This document shows, in pieces, positions 24,987 through 33,443 of a DNA stretch of 64,000 nt. The translations under genes were made by a program, and so were the position numbers. The notes below the pieces were generated by a model. The model ran no database searches. It worked only from the letters and a program-made list of their open reading frames with translations, and was not told where the DNA came from. The stretch's first letter is position 1; each line of letters opens with the position of its first letter. Source of the stretch: Chloroflexota bacterium (GTDB lineage Bacteria > Chloroflexota > UBA11872 > VXOZ01). The stretch lies in assembly GCA_022824225.1 (NCBI GenBank), contig JAJEAH010000076.1, positions 1 through 64,000 of the forward strand, written 5' to 3'.

Positions 24987-26825
24987 ATGTCCCTCCCAGC
25001 TTTCGAACGCCAGGTCCTCGTCGAGCGCGCCCACGGAATCTTGGCGGAGAACCGGAGCGAGATGAGTATCGGTGCGCTCGCCAGCGCCGCGATGCAGATG
25101 AATGGCGAGCTTCCCACACCGTTGCTGCGCCTCATCGAGGAGCGTTTGGTTGCCGACGGCCGCTTCACCCAGGACCCCGCGGGGCAGTGGGGACTCTTGC
25201 AGTGGCAACAGGATGTCGCCGAGGCGCTGGCAGCGCAGGTCTTCGTGGTGGTGGACGTGGAGACCACCGGCGGCATAGCGGGCCGCCACCGCATGATCGA
25301 ATTGGCCGCGCTCCGGGTGTGCAATGGCGAGGAAATCGCGCGTTTCCACACGTTGGTCAATCCCGGACAACGCGTGAGCAAGCGCATTTGGCATCTGACC
25401 GGCATCAGCGACGACATGCTGTGCGATGCGCCGGCGGCCGGGCCGGTGCTGGATGAATTCTACGCGTTTGTAGCCCACGTGCCGGTGGTGGGGCACAATG
25501 TCGCGTCCGACTTCAATTTTCTGCGCAACGAGGCGCTCTGGACGAAACGCCGGCCGTTGACGAACACCACAATCGATACGGTGCTGCTCAGCGCGCGCCT
25601 CTTTCCGGACCTCAAGCGGCCGAGTTTAGAGCGGCTGGCGCGCCATTTCGGCCTGAATGATGCCCCAAAGCACCGTGCTCTCACCGATGCGCGGGTAACG
25701 GCCCAGTGTTTTGCCCGGTTGCTGGGCGCCGTGCCGCCTGCGCATGGCACGGACTTGCAGGCCTTCCTGGCCTGGATGGATAGCGGCGTCGGACAGCGGC
25801 GCTCCGTCCCTCGCGCCGGGCTCCAGGCACAGATACGGCTTATCCCTTCTCTGCCCGGTATCTATATCTTTCGCGATAGCGAGGGAGTGGTACTCTACGT
25901 CGGCAAATCGAAGTCGTTGCAGCGCCGGGTGCGCAGCCATCTGTCGAACCCGGACCGGCTCTTTGACGGCATGATCGAACGGCTGGAACGCATTGACGTG
26001 GAGGTCACCGGGTCGGAGTTCGAGGCGCTCTTGCGGGAGGCCCAGGTCATTCAGGAGTTGCAGCCGGCCTACAACGTGCAGCAGCAGTATCGTCCCATGC
26101 AGCCCTACGTCCGCGTCTGGCGCAGCCAGAAGGCGGGCATCAAGGTGCAAACCAGCAGCCGCCTGCGCAGCGATGATTCAGCGTACTTCGGCCCCTATCA
26201 AAACCGCGCGGCTGCGGCTTGGAATGCCCGCGTCGCCCGCCGGCTGCTGACGGCTGCCGCCGATCTTGCCCCGCAGGACCAGGCAAATCTCGTGTTCCAG
26301 TTCTTGTCCGACGGTCCGGAGGCCGTGCTCGACGGCTGGCAAGACCGCTGTCTGCCCGCGGCGGAGGCCGCGCTACAGTTGGTGCGCCGCCTGCGGGCGC
26401 GCCACCGCCCGCTGTCGGGCGGTTTCGCGGGACACACCATCGTGCTGATCTATCCGGCGGACCCCCCGGGCGAGGTGCGCCTCTTCTTCGTCCGCAACGG
26501 CCAAATTCTCGGGCAGGAGACAATGGCTCCCATGCCGGAGGAGGCCTGTGAGGAGAAGCTGCGGGGGTTCTTCGCTCACTACCTGTCGCTGCCCGACAGC
26601 GCGGGTTCCGCGGACACCATCCGGCACTTTGTGCTGCAGTGGGTGTACCAGCACCGCGACGATCCCGCGGTCATCCCCATCGACCCCGCCGACGTCGGCA
26701 ACGCCGTGGCGGACGCCAGCAATCGCCTGCGGCGCATTGGCATCAGCGAGACCGCGAGAGGACCTCGCGCGCCTGCCGCGCAGGATTTGCCGGTGCCCCG
26801 GCGGGAAGTTGCTGAAGGGCAATAG
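24987..26825 (+). CDS. DnaQ-type exonuclease fused to UvrC-type GIY-YIG nuclease
   Basis: 612 aa. Residues about 20-72 look like a winged-helix segment. A DEDDh 3'-5' exonuclease follows, with ExoI VVVDVETTG (Asp90, Glu92), ExoII GHNVASDFNFL (Asp175) and ExoIII HRALTDAR (His229, Asp234). A GIY-YIG nuclease begins near residue 288 (LPGIYIF, LYVGKSKSLQRRVRSH) with its catalytic glutamate near 346 in EALLREAQVIQELQPAYN. The C-terminal 200 residues resemble the part that follows the nuclease in UvrC/Cho. Similar fusions are known in Actinobacteria (Rv2191 type). A DNA-repair role is likely. It is cytoplasmic and 52 bases downstream of the dehydrogenase gene. Confidence 0.93.
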   Translation: MSLPAFERQVLVERAHGILAENRSEMSIGALASAAMQMNGELPTPLLRLIEERLVADGRFTQDPAGQWGLLQWQQDVAEALAAQVFVVVDVETTGGIAGRHRMIELAALRVCNGEEIARFHTLVNPGQRVSKRIWHLTGISDDMLCDAPAAGPVLDEFYAFVAHVPVVGHNVASDFNFLRNEALWTKRRPLTNTTIDTVLLSARLFPDLKRPSLERLARHFGLNDAPKHRALTDARVTAQCFARLLGAVPPAHGTDLQAFLAWMDSGVGQRRSVPRAGLQAQIRLIPSLPGIYIFRDSEGVVLYVGKSKSLQRRVRSHLSNPDRLFDGMIERLERIDVEVTGSEFEALLREAQVIQELQPAYNVQQQYRPMQPYVRVWRSQKAGIKVQTSSRLRSDDSAYFGPYQNRAAAAWNARVARRLLTAAADLAPQDQANLVFQFLSDGPEAVLDGWQDRCLPAAEAALQLVRRLRARHRPLSGGFAGHTIVLIYPADPPGEVRLFFVRNGQILGQETMAPMPEEACEEKLRGFFAHYLSLPDSAGSADTIRHFVLQWVYQHRDDPAVIPIDPADVGNAVADASNRLRRIGISETARGPRAPAAQDLPVPRREVAEGQ

Positions 26826-26951
26826 GCCCGTACTCACCGCTTGGCGGTAGGGCGGCTTCGCGTGGCTACCCAGGCACACGGCAACGCGATGGTACCGATT
26901 TCGCCGTTGCTTTGCTCCTGCACTCCCGCGCAGCGTCTCAAATCCCGCGTC

Positions 26952-27365
26952 TTAGCGCCTGCGCCGCTGCACGGCGTCGCGTTCTTCCGGCGTGAGATTT
27001 GAGATCAGGAGCACACCCGTGATAAGCGCCGGCAACGCGGCGGCGCACCACACCACAATATCCGCTACGCTCTGCAGGCGCACCACCAGAAGCGACGACA
27101 GCAAGAAGCCGGCTACCAGCCAGTAGACGCCGCCCGCCAGCGGATGGCGCCGGGTCGCGATGCCGCCGGCAATGCCGATGCCGACCGGTATCAAGCGTAT
27201 GGCGGGGCTATCCTGCGGCAAGTCGGGTATGCCCAGCCAAGGCCCCACCCCCACCAGACCCCAGAGGCACATCCAGACCAGCATGAGGGCCCAGGCTAGA
27301 CGGCGCCAGTGTGTGGTGCGCCCCGGCGCGGGGGCCGCGGCCTGCTTCCGCTTCGCTTTCGGCAT
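26952..27365 (-). CDS. Small integral membrane protein of unknown function
   Basis: 137 aa. A basic N-terminus (PKAKRKQ, then HWRR) precedes about four hydrophobic helices: LAWALMLVWMCLWGLVGVG, LIPVGIGIAGGIA, GVYWLVAGFLLSSLLVV and VVWCAAALPALITGVLLI. The charged tail TPEERDAVQRRRR should face the cytoplasm. No family was recognised. The ATG before PKAKRK is preferred over longer frames; GGAAAGG lies about 11 bases upstream. It follows the SDR gene on the same strand by 164 bases. Confidence 0.65.
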   Translation of the reverse strand: MPKAKRKQAAAPAPGRTTHWRRLAWALMLVWMCLWGLVGVGPWLGIPDLPQDSPAIRLIPVGIGIAGGIATRRHPLAGGVYWLVAGFLLSSLLVVRLQSVADIVVWCAAALPALITGVLLISNLTPEERDAVQRRRR

Positions 27366-27529
27366 CGCTCGGATTGCCTTTCCGTTGATGTATCCATTCG
27401 CGGCGCGCGGGGAGTCTCGCAGGCTGCAAGTACCGGCCTGCGCCGGCACGGGCTCTGCGCTACCCGGCCGCAGGGCCTCGTCTGGGCGCGAGGAGGTCCT
27501 GCCCAACCATTGAGCCGGGCGACGGCGCG

Positions 27530-28303
27530 TCATTCAACCGGGTTCAGCGCCATGCGCGCGGTGGTGCCGCCGTCTACGTAGATCACCTGGCCGGTGACGA
27601 AATCAGCGCCGTCGGACGCCAGGAAGGCCGCCACGTGCGCAATGTCCGCCGGCCGCCCGACGCGTCCCCACGGCACTTGGCCGGCGCCCTTTTGGGTGGT
27701 GTACGCCGGATTGTCGAAATAGCGGGGCACCTCGATCAGGCCCGGCCCAATGGTATTGACCCGGACGTTCAGCGGCGCCAGTTCGATGGCGAGCGTGCGC
27801 GTCAACGCATTCACGGCACCCTTCGTGCCGGCGTACGCCACGTGGGACGGATAGCCCGCGTAGCCGTGCACGGATGAGATATTCACGATACTGCCGCCGC
27901 CGCGCGCCCGCATGTGCGGCAGCGCCTGTTGCGCACAGAAGAAGTAACCGCGCACGTTGAGATCGAACATGAGGTCGTAGTGCGCTTCCGTCGTTTCCTG
28001 GAACGGCCGCTCCACGGTCACGCCGGCGTTGTTGATGAGCACGTCCAGGCCGCCGAGACCGGCCACCGCCTCATCCACCGCCCGCCGGCAGGCTGCCACG
28101 TCCGTCAGGTCGGCCTCGATGCCGACGGCCGTGCCGCCGCTGGCGCGGATCTTCGCCACGGTCTCCTGGCCGCCCGCCACGGTGTCGGCGTAGTAATGTA
28201 CGGCTACCGCCGCCCCCTGCCGGGCGAACTCCAACGCGATGCCCTGGCCGATGCCTATGCCGGCGCCGGTCACCAACGCCCGCCGCCCCGCAAGTTCTCC
28301 CAT
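27530..28303 (-). CDS. Short-chain dehydrogenase/reductase (SDR), FabG-like
   Basis: 257-aa classical SDR using NAD(P)(H). The cofactor motif is [10 protein letters not shown] (residues 12-21), then LINNAG (89-94), the catalytic serine near 143 in NISSVHG, and YAGTK (Tyr157, Lys161). The C-terminal GQVIYVDGG is typical of glucose 1-dehydrogenase/FabG-like enzymes. Of three in-frame starts close together, the innermost ATG is chosen because GAGGG then lies at proper distance. Substrate is unknown; position next to a small membrane protein gives no hint. Confidence 0.93.
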   Translation of the reverse strand: MGELAGRRALVTGAGIGIGQGIALEFARQGAAVAVHYYADTVAGGQETVAKIRASGGTAVGIEADLTDVAACRRAVDEAVAGLGGLDVLINNAGVTVERPFQETTEAHYDLMFDLNVRGYFFCAQQALPHMRARGGGSIVNISSVHGYAGYPSHVAYAGTKGAVNALTRTLAIELAPLNVRVNTIGPGLIEVPRYFDNPAYTTQKGAGQVPWGRVGRPADIAHVAAFLASDGADFVTGQVIYVDGGTTARMALNPVE

Positions 28304-28339
28304 GGTCATTTCCCTCATTTCGCTTTACGGATACGCGCC

Positions 28340-28625
28340 GCTCCACAGATCACACCGTGCCCGGTGCGCCTGTCGAACCGCTCCTCGGCCTGCGAGCCGG
28401 TTTCCGGAAACGCGTCCTGCTCCACAGACAGCACGCTGCGCCACGGATTGCCCGCTGTTCTACGGATTACACACCGTTCGCGGTGAGCCTGTCGAACCGC
28501 TCCTCGGCCTGCAGGCCTGTCTCAGGGAACGCGTGCCGCACCACAGACAGCGTGCCGCGACTCAGATTGCCCGCCGTTCTGCGGATTACACACCGTTCGC
28601 GGTGAGCCTGTCGAACCGCAGCCAG
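28340..28625. repeat. 119-bp tandem repeat, about 2.4 copies
   Basis: CCTGTCGAACCGCTCCTCGG begins at 28369, recurs at 28488 and, in shorter form, at 28607: two intervals of exactly 119 bases. Within each unit the order is the same (ACGCGT, CCACAGACAG, GATTGCCCG, TTCT-CGGATTACACACCG). Each unit includes a GTGAGCCTGTCGAACCGC piece of the dispersed TGTCGAA family. The frames through it are repeat artefacts. Confidence 0.9.
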
Positions 28626-28831
28626 GCGAGCGGCGGCGCCTGCCGGACTTTCCATTGATTCTAGCTGATTTCCCCGCGCTCCGGCAGCAGACGCCGCAGC
28701 CGCGCCTACCAAACGAATCACCGACCGTTGCTCGCGCGGATGGGGGACGGTGGCGCGGCGCGATGGCAAGTAGCGAGCATCAGTCATCGCTTACTTTGGC
28801 GCCGCTGGTTTTTCGTGTTGCTCCTACGAGC

Positions 28832-30217
28832 TTAGGGAGAGGGCGGCGGCGCAAGTTGCGCCAGCAGCGGACGCACGTCGGCGCTCTCGTCCAGCTTTTC
28901 GCACGCGGCGAAGGCAGCTTCCGCCGCCGCCTGCTTCAGCGGTCGGCTGGCGTATCCGGCGCACGCCAGAAATTTCTCCCGTCGCTCGGCTCGTGAAAGC
29001 GGCACACCCGGTTCGCCCTTGATGTCGCTGTGGCTGATGGCGGCGCGGCGGCCGTCGTCCATGCGGAGCACAAGCCGTTCGTGGGTGGTAGGCGCGGCAT
29101 CGGTCAGGCAGTGCACCTGAATCCGCGCGGCCAACGCCTGTACGTCCGCGGCGGCGCGCACGGCGGCGGGTTCGAAGTCCGGCAGTCCTGGCGCGCCGTG
29201 CAGGAGCGCAAAGGCTACCGTCCATTGCGCGCTGAATTGCGCGTCCACTTGGGGATTCTGCCGCAGCCGGAACGGCTGACCGATGAGCGCGTGGGCCCGA
29301 GGATGCAGCCAGACCTCCACGGCGGCTATGTCAGCGGGGGCAAATGGCCGCATCTGCGTCTTGGCCTCCAACGCCATGGCGATGGGCCGGTGCGCGGCCC
29401 GGCAGCATGGATACGGCTTGAGGGCGATGTCGTCCGCCGCGTAGCGCGCGCCGAGGCCGGTTGTGAGCGTTGCGGCATCCGGCTCGCCGCCGCCAAAGAG
29501 CGCAAAGAGGCCGTACGGGCCTGCCGTGAGTTCCCGAGGTCCCGTGACGCCAATTTCGGCAAGGGCCGCGGCGTGGACGCCCGCGTGGGCGCTGAACGCC
29601 GGTGTGAGTCGCTTGGCGATGGTTCCCTCCAGCAAGCCCTGGCGGTTCCCTTGCGATTGGGTGTAAGCCAGTCCGACGGCGTTGGCAGTTGCGTCCGGCG
29701 GCAGGCCGAGCAGCTTGGCGCTAGCCAGCGCCGCGCCCAAACCGCCGAATACCGACGTGGGCAGCCAGCCGACGTGCATGTGGGGCAGCGCGGCCAGGCC
29801 CAGGCGCACCTGAAACTCCGCCGCCGCTGCCAGCGCGGTGATGAGGTCTCGGCCCACAATTGGCTGGCCCCGGCTTTCCGCCGCGGCCAGCGCCGCGGGG
29901 AGCAGGGCCACGAACACGTGCTGATTCGCGGCGCGGTGGGAGTCGTCGAAGTCGTGGGCGTGCGCCATGGCCGCGTTGAGCCACGCCGCCGTCGGCGCGG
30001 GCAGACGGTTGCCGAACACGAGCACGCTCGCCTCCGGGCTGCCGCCCCAGCGGACGTGGCGTGCCACGATTTCCGCTGTGAGCGGGGCGGCCGATCCGGC
30101 CAGGGCGCACGCCAGTGTGTCGGCCGCGTGCTCCTTGACCGCCGCCACCGTACTCTCCGGCAGGTCCTCGTACCGCAGGTCGGCGGCAAACGCTAGTAGG
30201 TCTGCTACGGGGTCCAT
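28832..30217 (-). CDS. MmgE/PrpD family protein
   Basis: 461-aa member of the 2-methylcitrate dehydratase/cis-aconitate decarboxylase superfamily; the reaction cannot be assigned. Family features are HAADTLACALAGS near residue 35, NAAMAHAHDFDDSHR (the conserved His-Asp segment), GLAYTQSQGNRQGLLEGT, and LKPYPCCRAAHRPI. Cytoplasmic. The ATG is preferred over an in-frame GTG four codons upstream; neither has a good ribosome site. It lies 152 bases downstream of the DUF362 gene on the same strand. Confidence 0.9.
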   Translation of the reverse strand: MDPVADLLAFAADLRYEDLPESTVAAVKEHAADTLACALAGSAAPLTAEIVARHVRWGGSPEASVLVFGNRLPAPTAAWLNAAMAHAHDFDDSHRAANQHVFVALLPAALAAAESRGQPIVGRDLITALAAAAEFQVRLGLAALPHMHVGWLPTSVFGGLGAALASAKLLGLPPDATANAVGLAYTQSQGNRQGLLEGTIAKRLTPAFSAHAGVHAAALAEIGVTGPRELTAGPYGLFALFGGGEPDAATLTTGLGARYAADDIALKPYPCCRAAHRPIAMALEAKTQMRPFAPADIAAVEVWLHPRAHALIGQPFRLRQNPQVDAQFSAQWTVAFALLHGAPGLPDFEPAAVRAAADVQALAARIQVHCLTDAAPTTHERLVLRMDDGRRAAISHSDIKGEPGVPLSRAERREKFLACAGYASRPLKQAAAEAAFAACEKLDESADVRPLLAQLAPPPSP

Positions 30218-30369
30218 GGGGATGTCCACGTGTGCGCTAGCCGGTGGCGAATGCTCCCGCGAACGACAAGCGGCGGGCCAATACCGGCGCAGGCCCCCGC
30301 GCTACAGGGCGTCCGCCGTCTAACGCAAACCAAAATCGACGATGGCATGGCAGCGCCCGCGCTGCGGCG

Positions 30370-31590
30370 CTACTGCGCATACGCCTCGATCTTCTCGACG
30401 TCTTCACCGGGCGGCAGCACCTGCGTGGCGAAGCCGAAGCCGTGGGGATTGTTGAAGTAGTCGAGTTTTGCTGCCTCGGCGATCGTGTCCACACTCTCCA
30501 CCACCTTGCCATCCACCAGGAAGACGAACTTGCCGCGATGGGTCCGCAGCAATTCGTCGCGCTTTTCCAGATAGACCCGCGCTTGCGCCCGGGTGGCGTC
30601 GAGGATGGCGGCAGCCTTGGCATGGGAGAAGTTTGCTTCGGGCCGGGTCTCGAATTGCAGGCCGAATGACTCCGGCGGCTCGCCCACAACGTCAATCCGG
30701 TCGAGGTCCGTGGGGCCGAGTCCGGCCCGGGCGGCGAGCAGGATGTGGTTCTCCGAGATGAAGAAGGGCGGCGTGCCAAAGTTGGACTGCGGGTCAAAGC
30801 CCATCACCTGCATACCCACCGCGTCGGTGGCGACATGATTCGTGCCGGCCATGACCAGACCCGCCTCCAGGGGTTCGCCGCTCATGCCGTGGTTCGTGCC
30901 CACAATGCCGTCAATCACCTGGAAAGATTGGGGAAACGTCTGATTGATGGTCACGAACATGCGCATGAGCCGGTGGGCGTTCTGGTGCATGAAGCCGCGA
31001 TTGCCGGCACCGTAGTGCGCCCGCGGCAGCAAGCCGAACATGTTCTTGGTAGAAAGCGTGACGCCGGCGGTCTGGTGGCACTTGAGCTTTGCCAGTGACA
31101 CGTAGGTGTCGGCTTCTGCGATCTCGCGGCGCACCCACAGGTAGCGCACCATCACGCCGTTGGGCGCCGGTACCTGCACGAATTCACCCTCGTTGCAGTC
31201 CAATAGGGTCAGGTCGTACTGCTCGGCCAGGGCGGTCGCGCCCATGAAGTCGAAGATGTCCTCTTTGGTGCGGTGGCTATGCTGGATGTCCAAGCCGTCG
31301 CCGTAGTAGATGGTGGCGGAGGGATTGGCCTCGCGGATCAGCTTGATGGCGGCGGCGCAGACGGCTGGCTCGGTGTTGTGGGCGTGGCGCCCTTTGTGCA
31401 TGCGCACCTCGTCGTTGCTCGCCCGGAACATGATCCCCACGTAGTTGGGTTTGACCATGATGGTCTTGGCGTTGCGCACCGCCGGCGGGATGCCGCCAAT
31501 TGCGGCCACGGCTTGGGCAACCGCCGCGTCGACGTCAGCTTGGCTGGCGCTGACGGCGCAGCGCTCGATGGCTACTTTGGGCTTGGGCAT
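30370..31590 (-). CDS. DUF362 domain protein
   Basis: 406 aa, function unknown. DUF362 features include TIMVKPNYVG near residue 45, IYYGDGLDIQHSHRT, LAKLKCHQTAGVTLSTKNMFGLLPR, the IDGIVGTNHGMSGEP segment and LVMAGTNHVATDAVGMQVMG. Unlike many family members it has no ferredoxin-like CX2CX2CX3C domain. GTGGAG precedes the ATG at eight bases. DUF362 proteins often sit with oxidoreductases or sugar-catabolic genes; here the next gene is MmgE/PrpD. Confidence 0.9.
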   Translation of the reverse strand: MPKPKVAIERCAVSASQADVDAAVAQAVAAIGGIPPAVRNAKTIMVKPNYVGIMFRASNDEVRMHKGRHAHNTEPAVCAAAIKLIREANPSATIYYGDGLDIQHSHRTKEDIFDFMGATALAEQYDLTLLDCNEGEFVQVPAPNGVMVRYLWVRREIAEADTYVSLAKLKCHQTAGVTLSTKNMFGLLPRAHYGAGNRGFMHQNAHRLMRMFVTINQTFPQSFQVIDGIVGTNHGMSGEPLEAGLVMAGTNHVATDAVGMQVMGFDPQSNFGTPPFFISENHILLAARAGLGPTDLDRIDVVGEPPESFGLQFETRPEANFSHAKAAAILDATRAQARVYLEKRDELLRTHRGKFVFLVDGKVVESVDTIAEAAKLDYFNNPHGFGFATQVLPPGEDVEKIEAYAQ

Positions 31591-31952
31591 GGTGTTTCTC
31601 CACTGCTATAGGGTGCTACCGCCATTATATGCTTCGGCGCTCTGCGCCGCCGCTTTTGTCGCCGAACACAGAATCCGGCTGTGCATGGCTGAAGCGAACA
31701 GACGGCCCCGGTCGCACACGCTGCCAACGCGCGCTGCGCGGTGAGGCGCAGTCGCGGCGCCTGCGACGACGGATGCGGCATGCTGCCATCTGGTAGCGCA
31801 GGTCTACGACACGCGCCCATCTGGTAGCGCAGGTTTGCGGCCTGCGGGGAATTGGGGAGGGGCAGGGCGGAACTGCAATGCAGCCGCATTAGGCTCAGAC
31901 TGGGTCAAGTGCGGCGAAGCGGCCGTGCATACGAGATGGCAGCATTGTCTCG
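31591..31952. other. Spacer with short GTAGCGCAGGT repeats
   Basis: CCATCTGGTAGCGCAGGT occurs twice near 31787-31834, about 30 bases apart; a third relative (CCGGTAGCGCGGTTTACGGCC) is at 32106. No gene is recognisable. Confidence 0.6.
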
Positions 31953-31990
31953 ATGGTGTAGGGGCACGACATGTCGTGCCCCTACACCAT
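31953..31990. repeat. 38-bp perfect palindrome (TAGGGGCACGA family, copy 3)
   Basis: ATGGTGTAGGGGCACGACA is followed by its exact reverse complement. The core equals copies 1 and 2; the outer ATGGT/ACCAT is specific for this site. Confidence 0.95.
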
Positions 31991-32453
31991 TTCGCGCCAC
32001 TACCGTGGTTGACAGTCCGGGAAGCGGCAGTCTGATCTTGGCTCTCGACATAAATGTGAAACTACTGGGACAGAACTGGCGCAAGGAACGGGCAAACGCC
32101 GCACGTCCGGTAGCGCGGTTTACGGCCTGCGTGGAATGGGGAGATGCAGGCTAGGATGGGTGCCCTGGGCGGGCAGTCTTCGCACACGAGGCGGCAGCTT
32201 GCGTGACTAGCTGCTGCCCGTCACATGCAGTGGAGCCAAGGGCCGTCTCTCCTGGACTGCGACTACCCGTCTCGAAACCTGCCTGTTACGCGCAGCGAAA
32301 GATTGTCTCTCCCGCGCAGCGGAGATTTGTGCCGTAGGCGCTGGCAAGAGCCGTCCCAAGCCGGCGCTGGCAGTGCGCCGTTTCCGCAAAACGATCGCAT
32401 TGCTTTGCGTGAAACTATGCTAAGCTTGGCGTGCAAAGGGAGGAAGCGGGCAA
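31991..32453. other. Spacer before the TPR lipoprotein gene
   Basis: No gene is recognisable. It should contain the promoter of the lipoprotein gene, but I see no convincing hexamers. Confidence 0.45.
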
Positions 32454-33038
32454 ATGCGCAAGAGACTGACGTGTCTTCTGTGGTTCTTGCTGGCAATGCT
32501 TGTTGGCGCCGGGTGCGACGGCCTGGGTGGGACTGAGGCGGATGCCGAGCAGCCGGCTGTGGACTATAGCTGGGTGGCCACGACGCCCCGCGCGGAACTC
32601 CCCGCGTACTACGACCGCGCCAACGTTTTCATGGCTGCCGAATACTATCGCCGCCAACAGGGCTACGCCAGCGGGGAAATCCCGCAACTTCTCCCCAATG
32701 CCTACACCAGCCATCCGCTCGCGTACTACACGTTGCGCAACGTCCCGGTGACGACTGCTTCCCCGCGCGCCGAGAACTCCTCGGCATCGGAACTGGCGGC
32801 CCGGCACTTCGCCCGCGGGCTGAATTTCTATGACCTTGGCGACTTCTACAGCGCCATCGAGGAATTCAGCCGCGCGATCCAGTTCGATACGCGCCACGCC
32901 CGCGCGTATGCGTTCCGGGCGCTCGCCCATGGCTACACGGGCAACACCCCCATGGCCCAGGCGGACCTGCGCAGCGCAATTCGCCTCCAGGCCGACCCGG
33001 CCCTCATCGCCGAAGTGCGGCGGGCGCTGGCCGACTAA
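32454..33038 (+). CDS. Lipoprotein with tetratricopeptide repeats
   Basis: 194 aa, anchored at the outer face of the membrane. The signal peptide MRKRLTCLLWFLLAMLVGAGC ends in a lipobox with lipidated Cys21. The mature N-terminal part is rich in Tyr and Ala without a known fold; residues about 115-190 form TPR helices (ARHFARGLNFYDLGDFYSAIE, AYAFRALAHGYTGNTPMAQ, DLRSAIRL). GGGAGG lies eight bases before the ATG. It likely scaffolds protein-protein contacts at the cell surface. Neighbouring genes do not reveal its partner. Confidence 0.85.
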   Translation: MRKRLTCLLWFLLAMLVGAGCDGLGGTEADAEQPAVDYSWVATTPRAELPAYYDRANVFMAAEYYRRQQGYASGEIPQLLPNAYTSHPLAYYTLRNVPVTTASPRAENSSASELAARHFARGLNFYDLGDFYSAIEEFSRAIQFDTRHARAYAFRALAHGYTGNTPMAQADLRSAIRLQADPALIAEVRRALAD

Positions 33039-33119
33039 CCCGGAGTGGGCTGGACGCTGCCGGGACAGCGGGGACTGGCGGAAATACACGGGTGTGAGGA
33101 TTGCGTCCCGCCTGTGGTG

Positions 33120-33301
33120 GCCGTTCACGGTTCGACTTGCTCACCGCGAACGGAAGACTGACGCGCGTGAAACGGAGCGGTGGGAACACATGGGAGTGAG
33201 GGGGTGCGTCCCGCTTGTACTGGCTGTTCACGGTTCGACAAGCTCACCGCGAACGGAGGGAGGGGCCACTTGGAAACGGTTCGGCGGGCTCACCGCGAAC
33301 G
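33120..33301. repeat. Two copies of CGGTTCGACAAGCTCACCG repeat
   Basis: CCGTTCACGGTTCGACTTGC and GTTCACGGTTCGACAAGC, each continuing TCACCGCGAACGG, lie near 33121 and 33226 with similar flanking sequence (GAGGGGTGCGTCCCGC-TGT), so about 105 bases may be tandemly duplicated. A partial third copy ends near 33301. Confidence 0.75.
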
Positions 33302-33392
33302 GCCCGTGGCAGGTCAAACAAGAGCAGTAGACTGCCGGCATTGGCCGGGGTTCGTGGTCGAGCAGCCGCATGGGCACGTTGCCCGTCGGCAG

Positions 33393-33427
33393 GAACGACC
33401 GCCGTTCCGAGCGGGCGGCGGTCGTTC
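33393..33427. terminator. Hairpin after the DUF4872 gene
   Basis: GAACGACCGCCG pairs perfectly with CGGCGGTCGTTC around an 11-base loop, 16 bases beyond the stop of the minus-strand gene. There is no T-run, so termination strength is uncertain. Confidence 0.65.
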
Positions 33428-33443
33428 TCAACGTCGTCGCGGT

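Noticed and set aside
28319-28831. Short frames repeating CRTAPRPA and VSLSNRSSA words
   Set aside because: They arise from the 119-bp tandem repeat and lack start signals.
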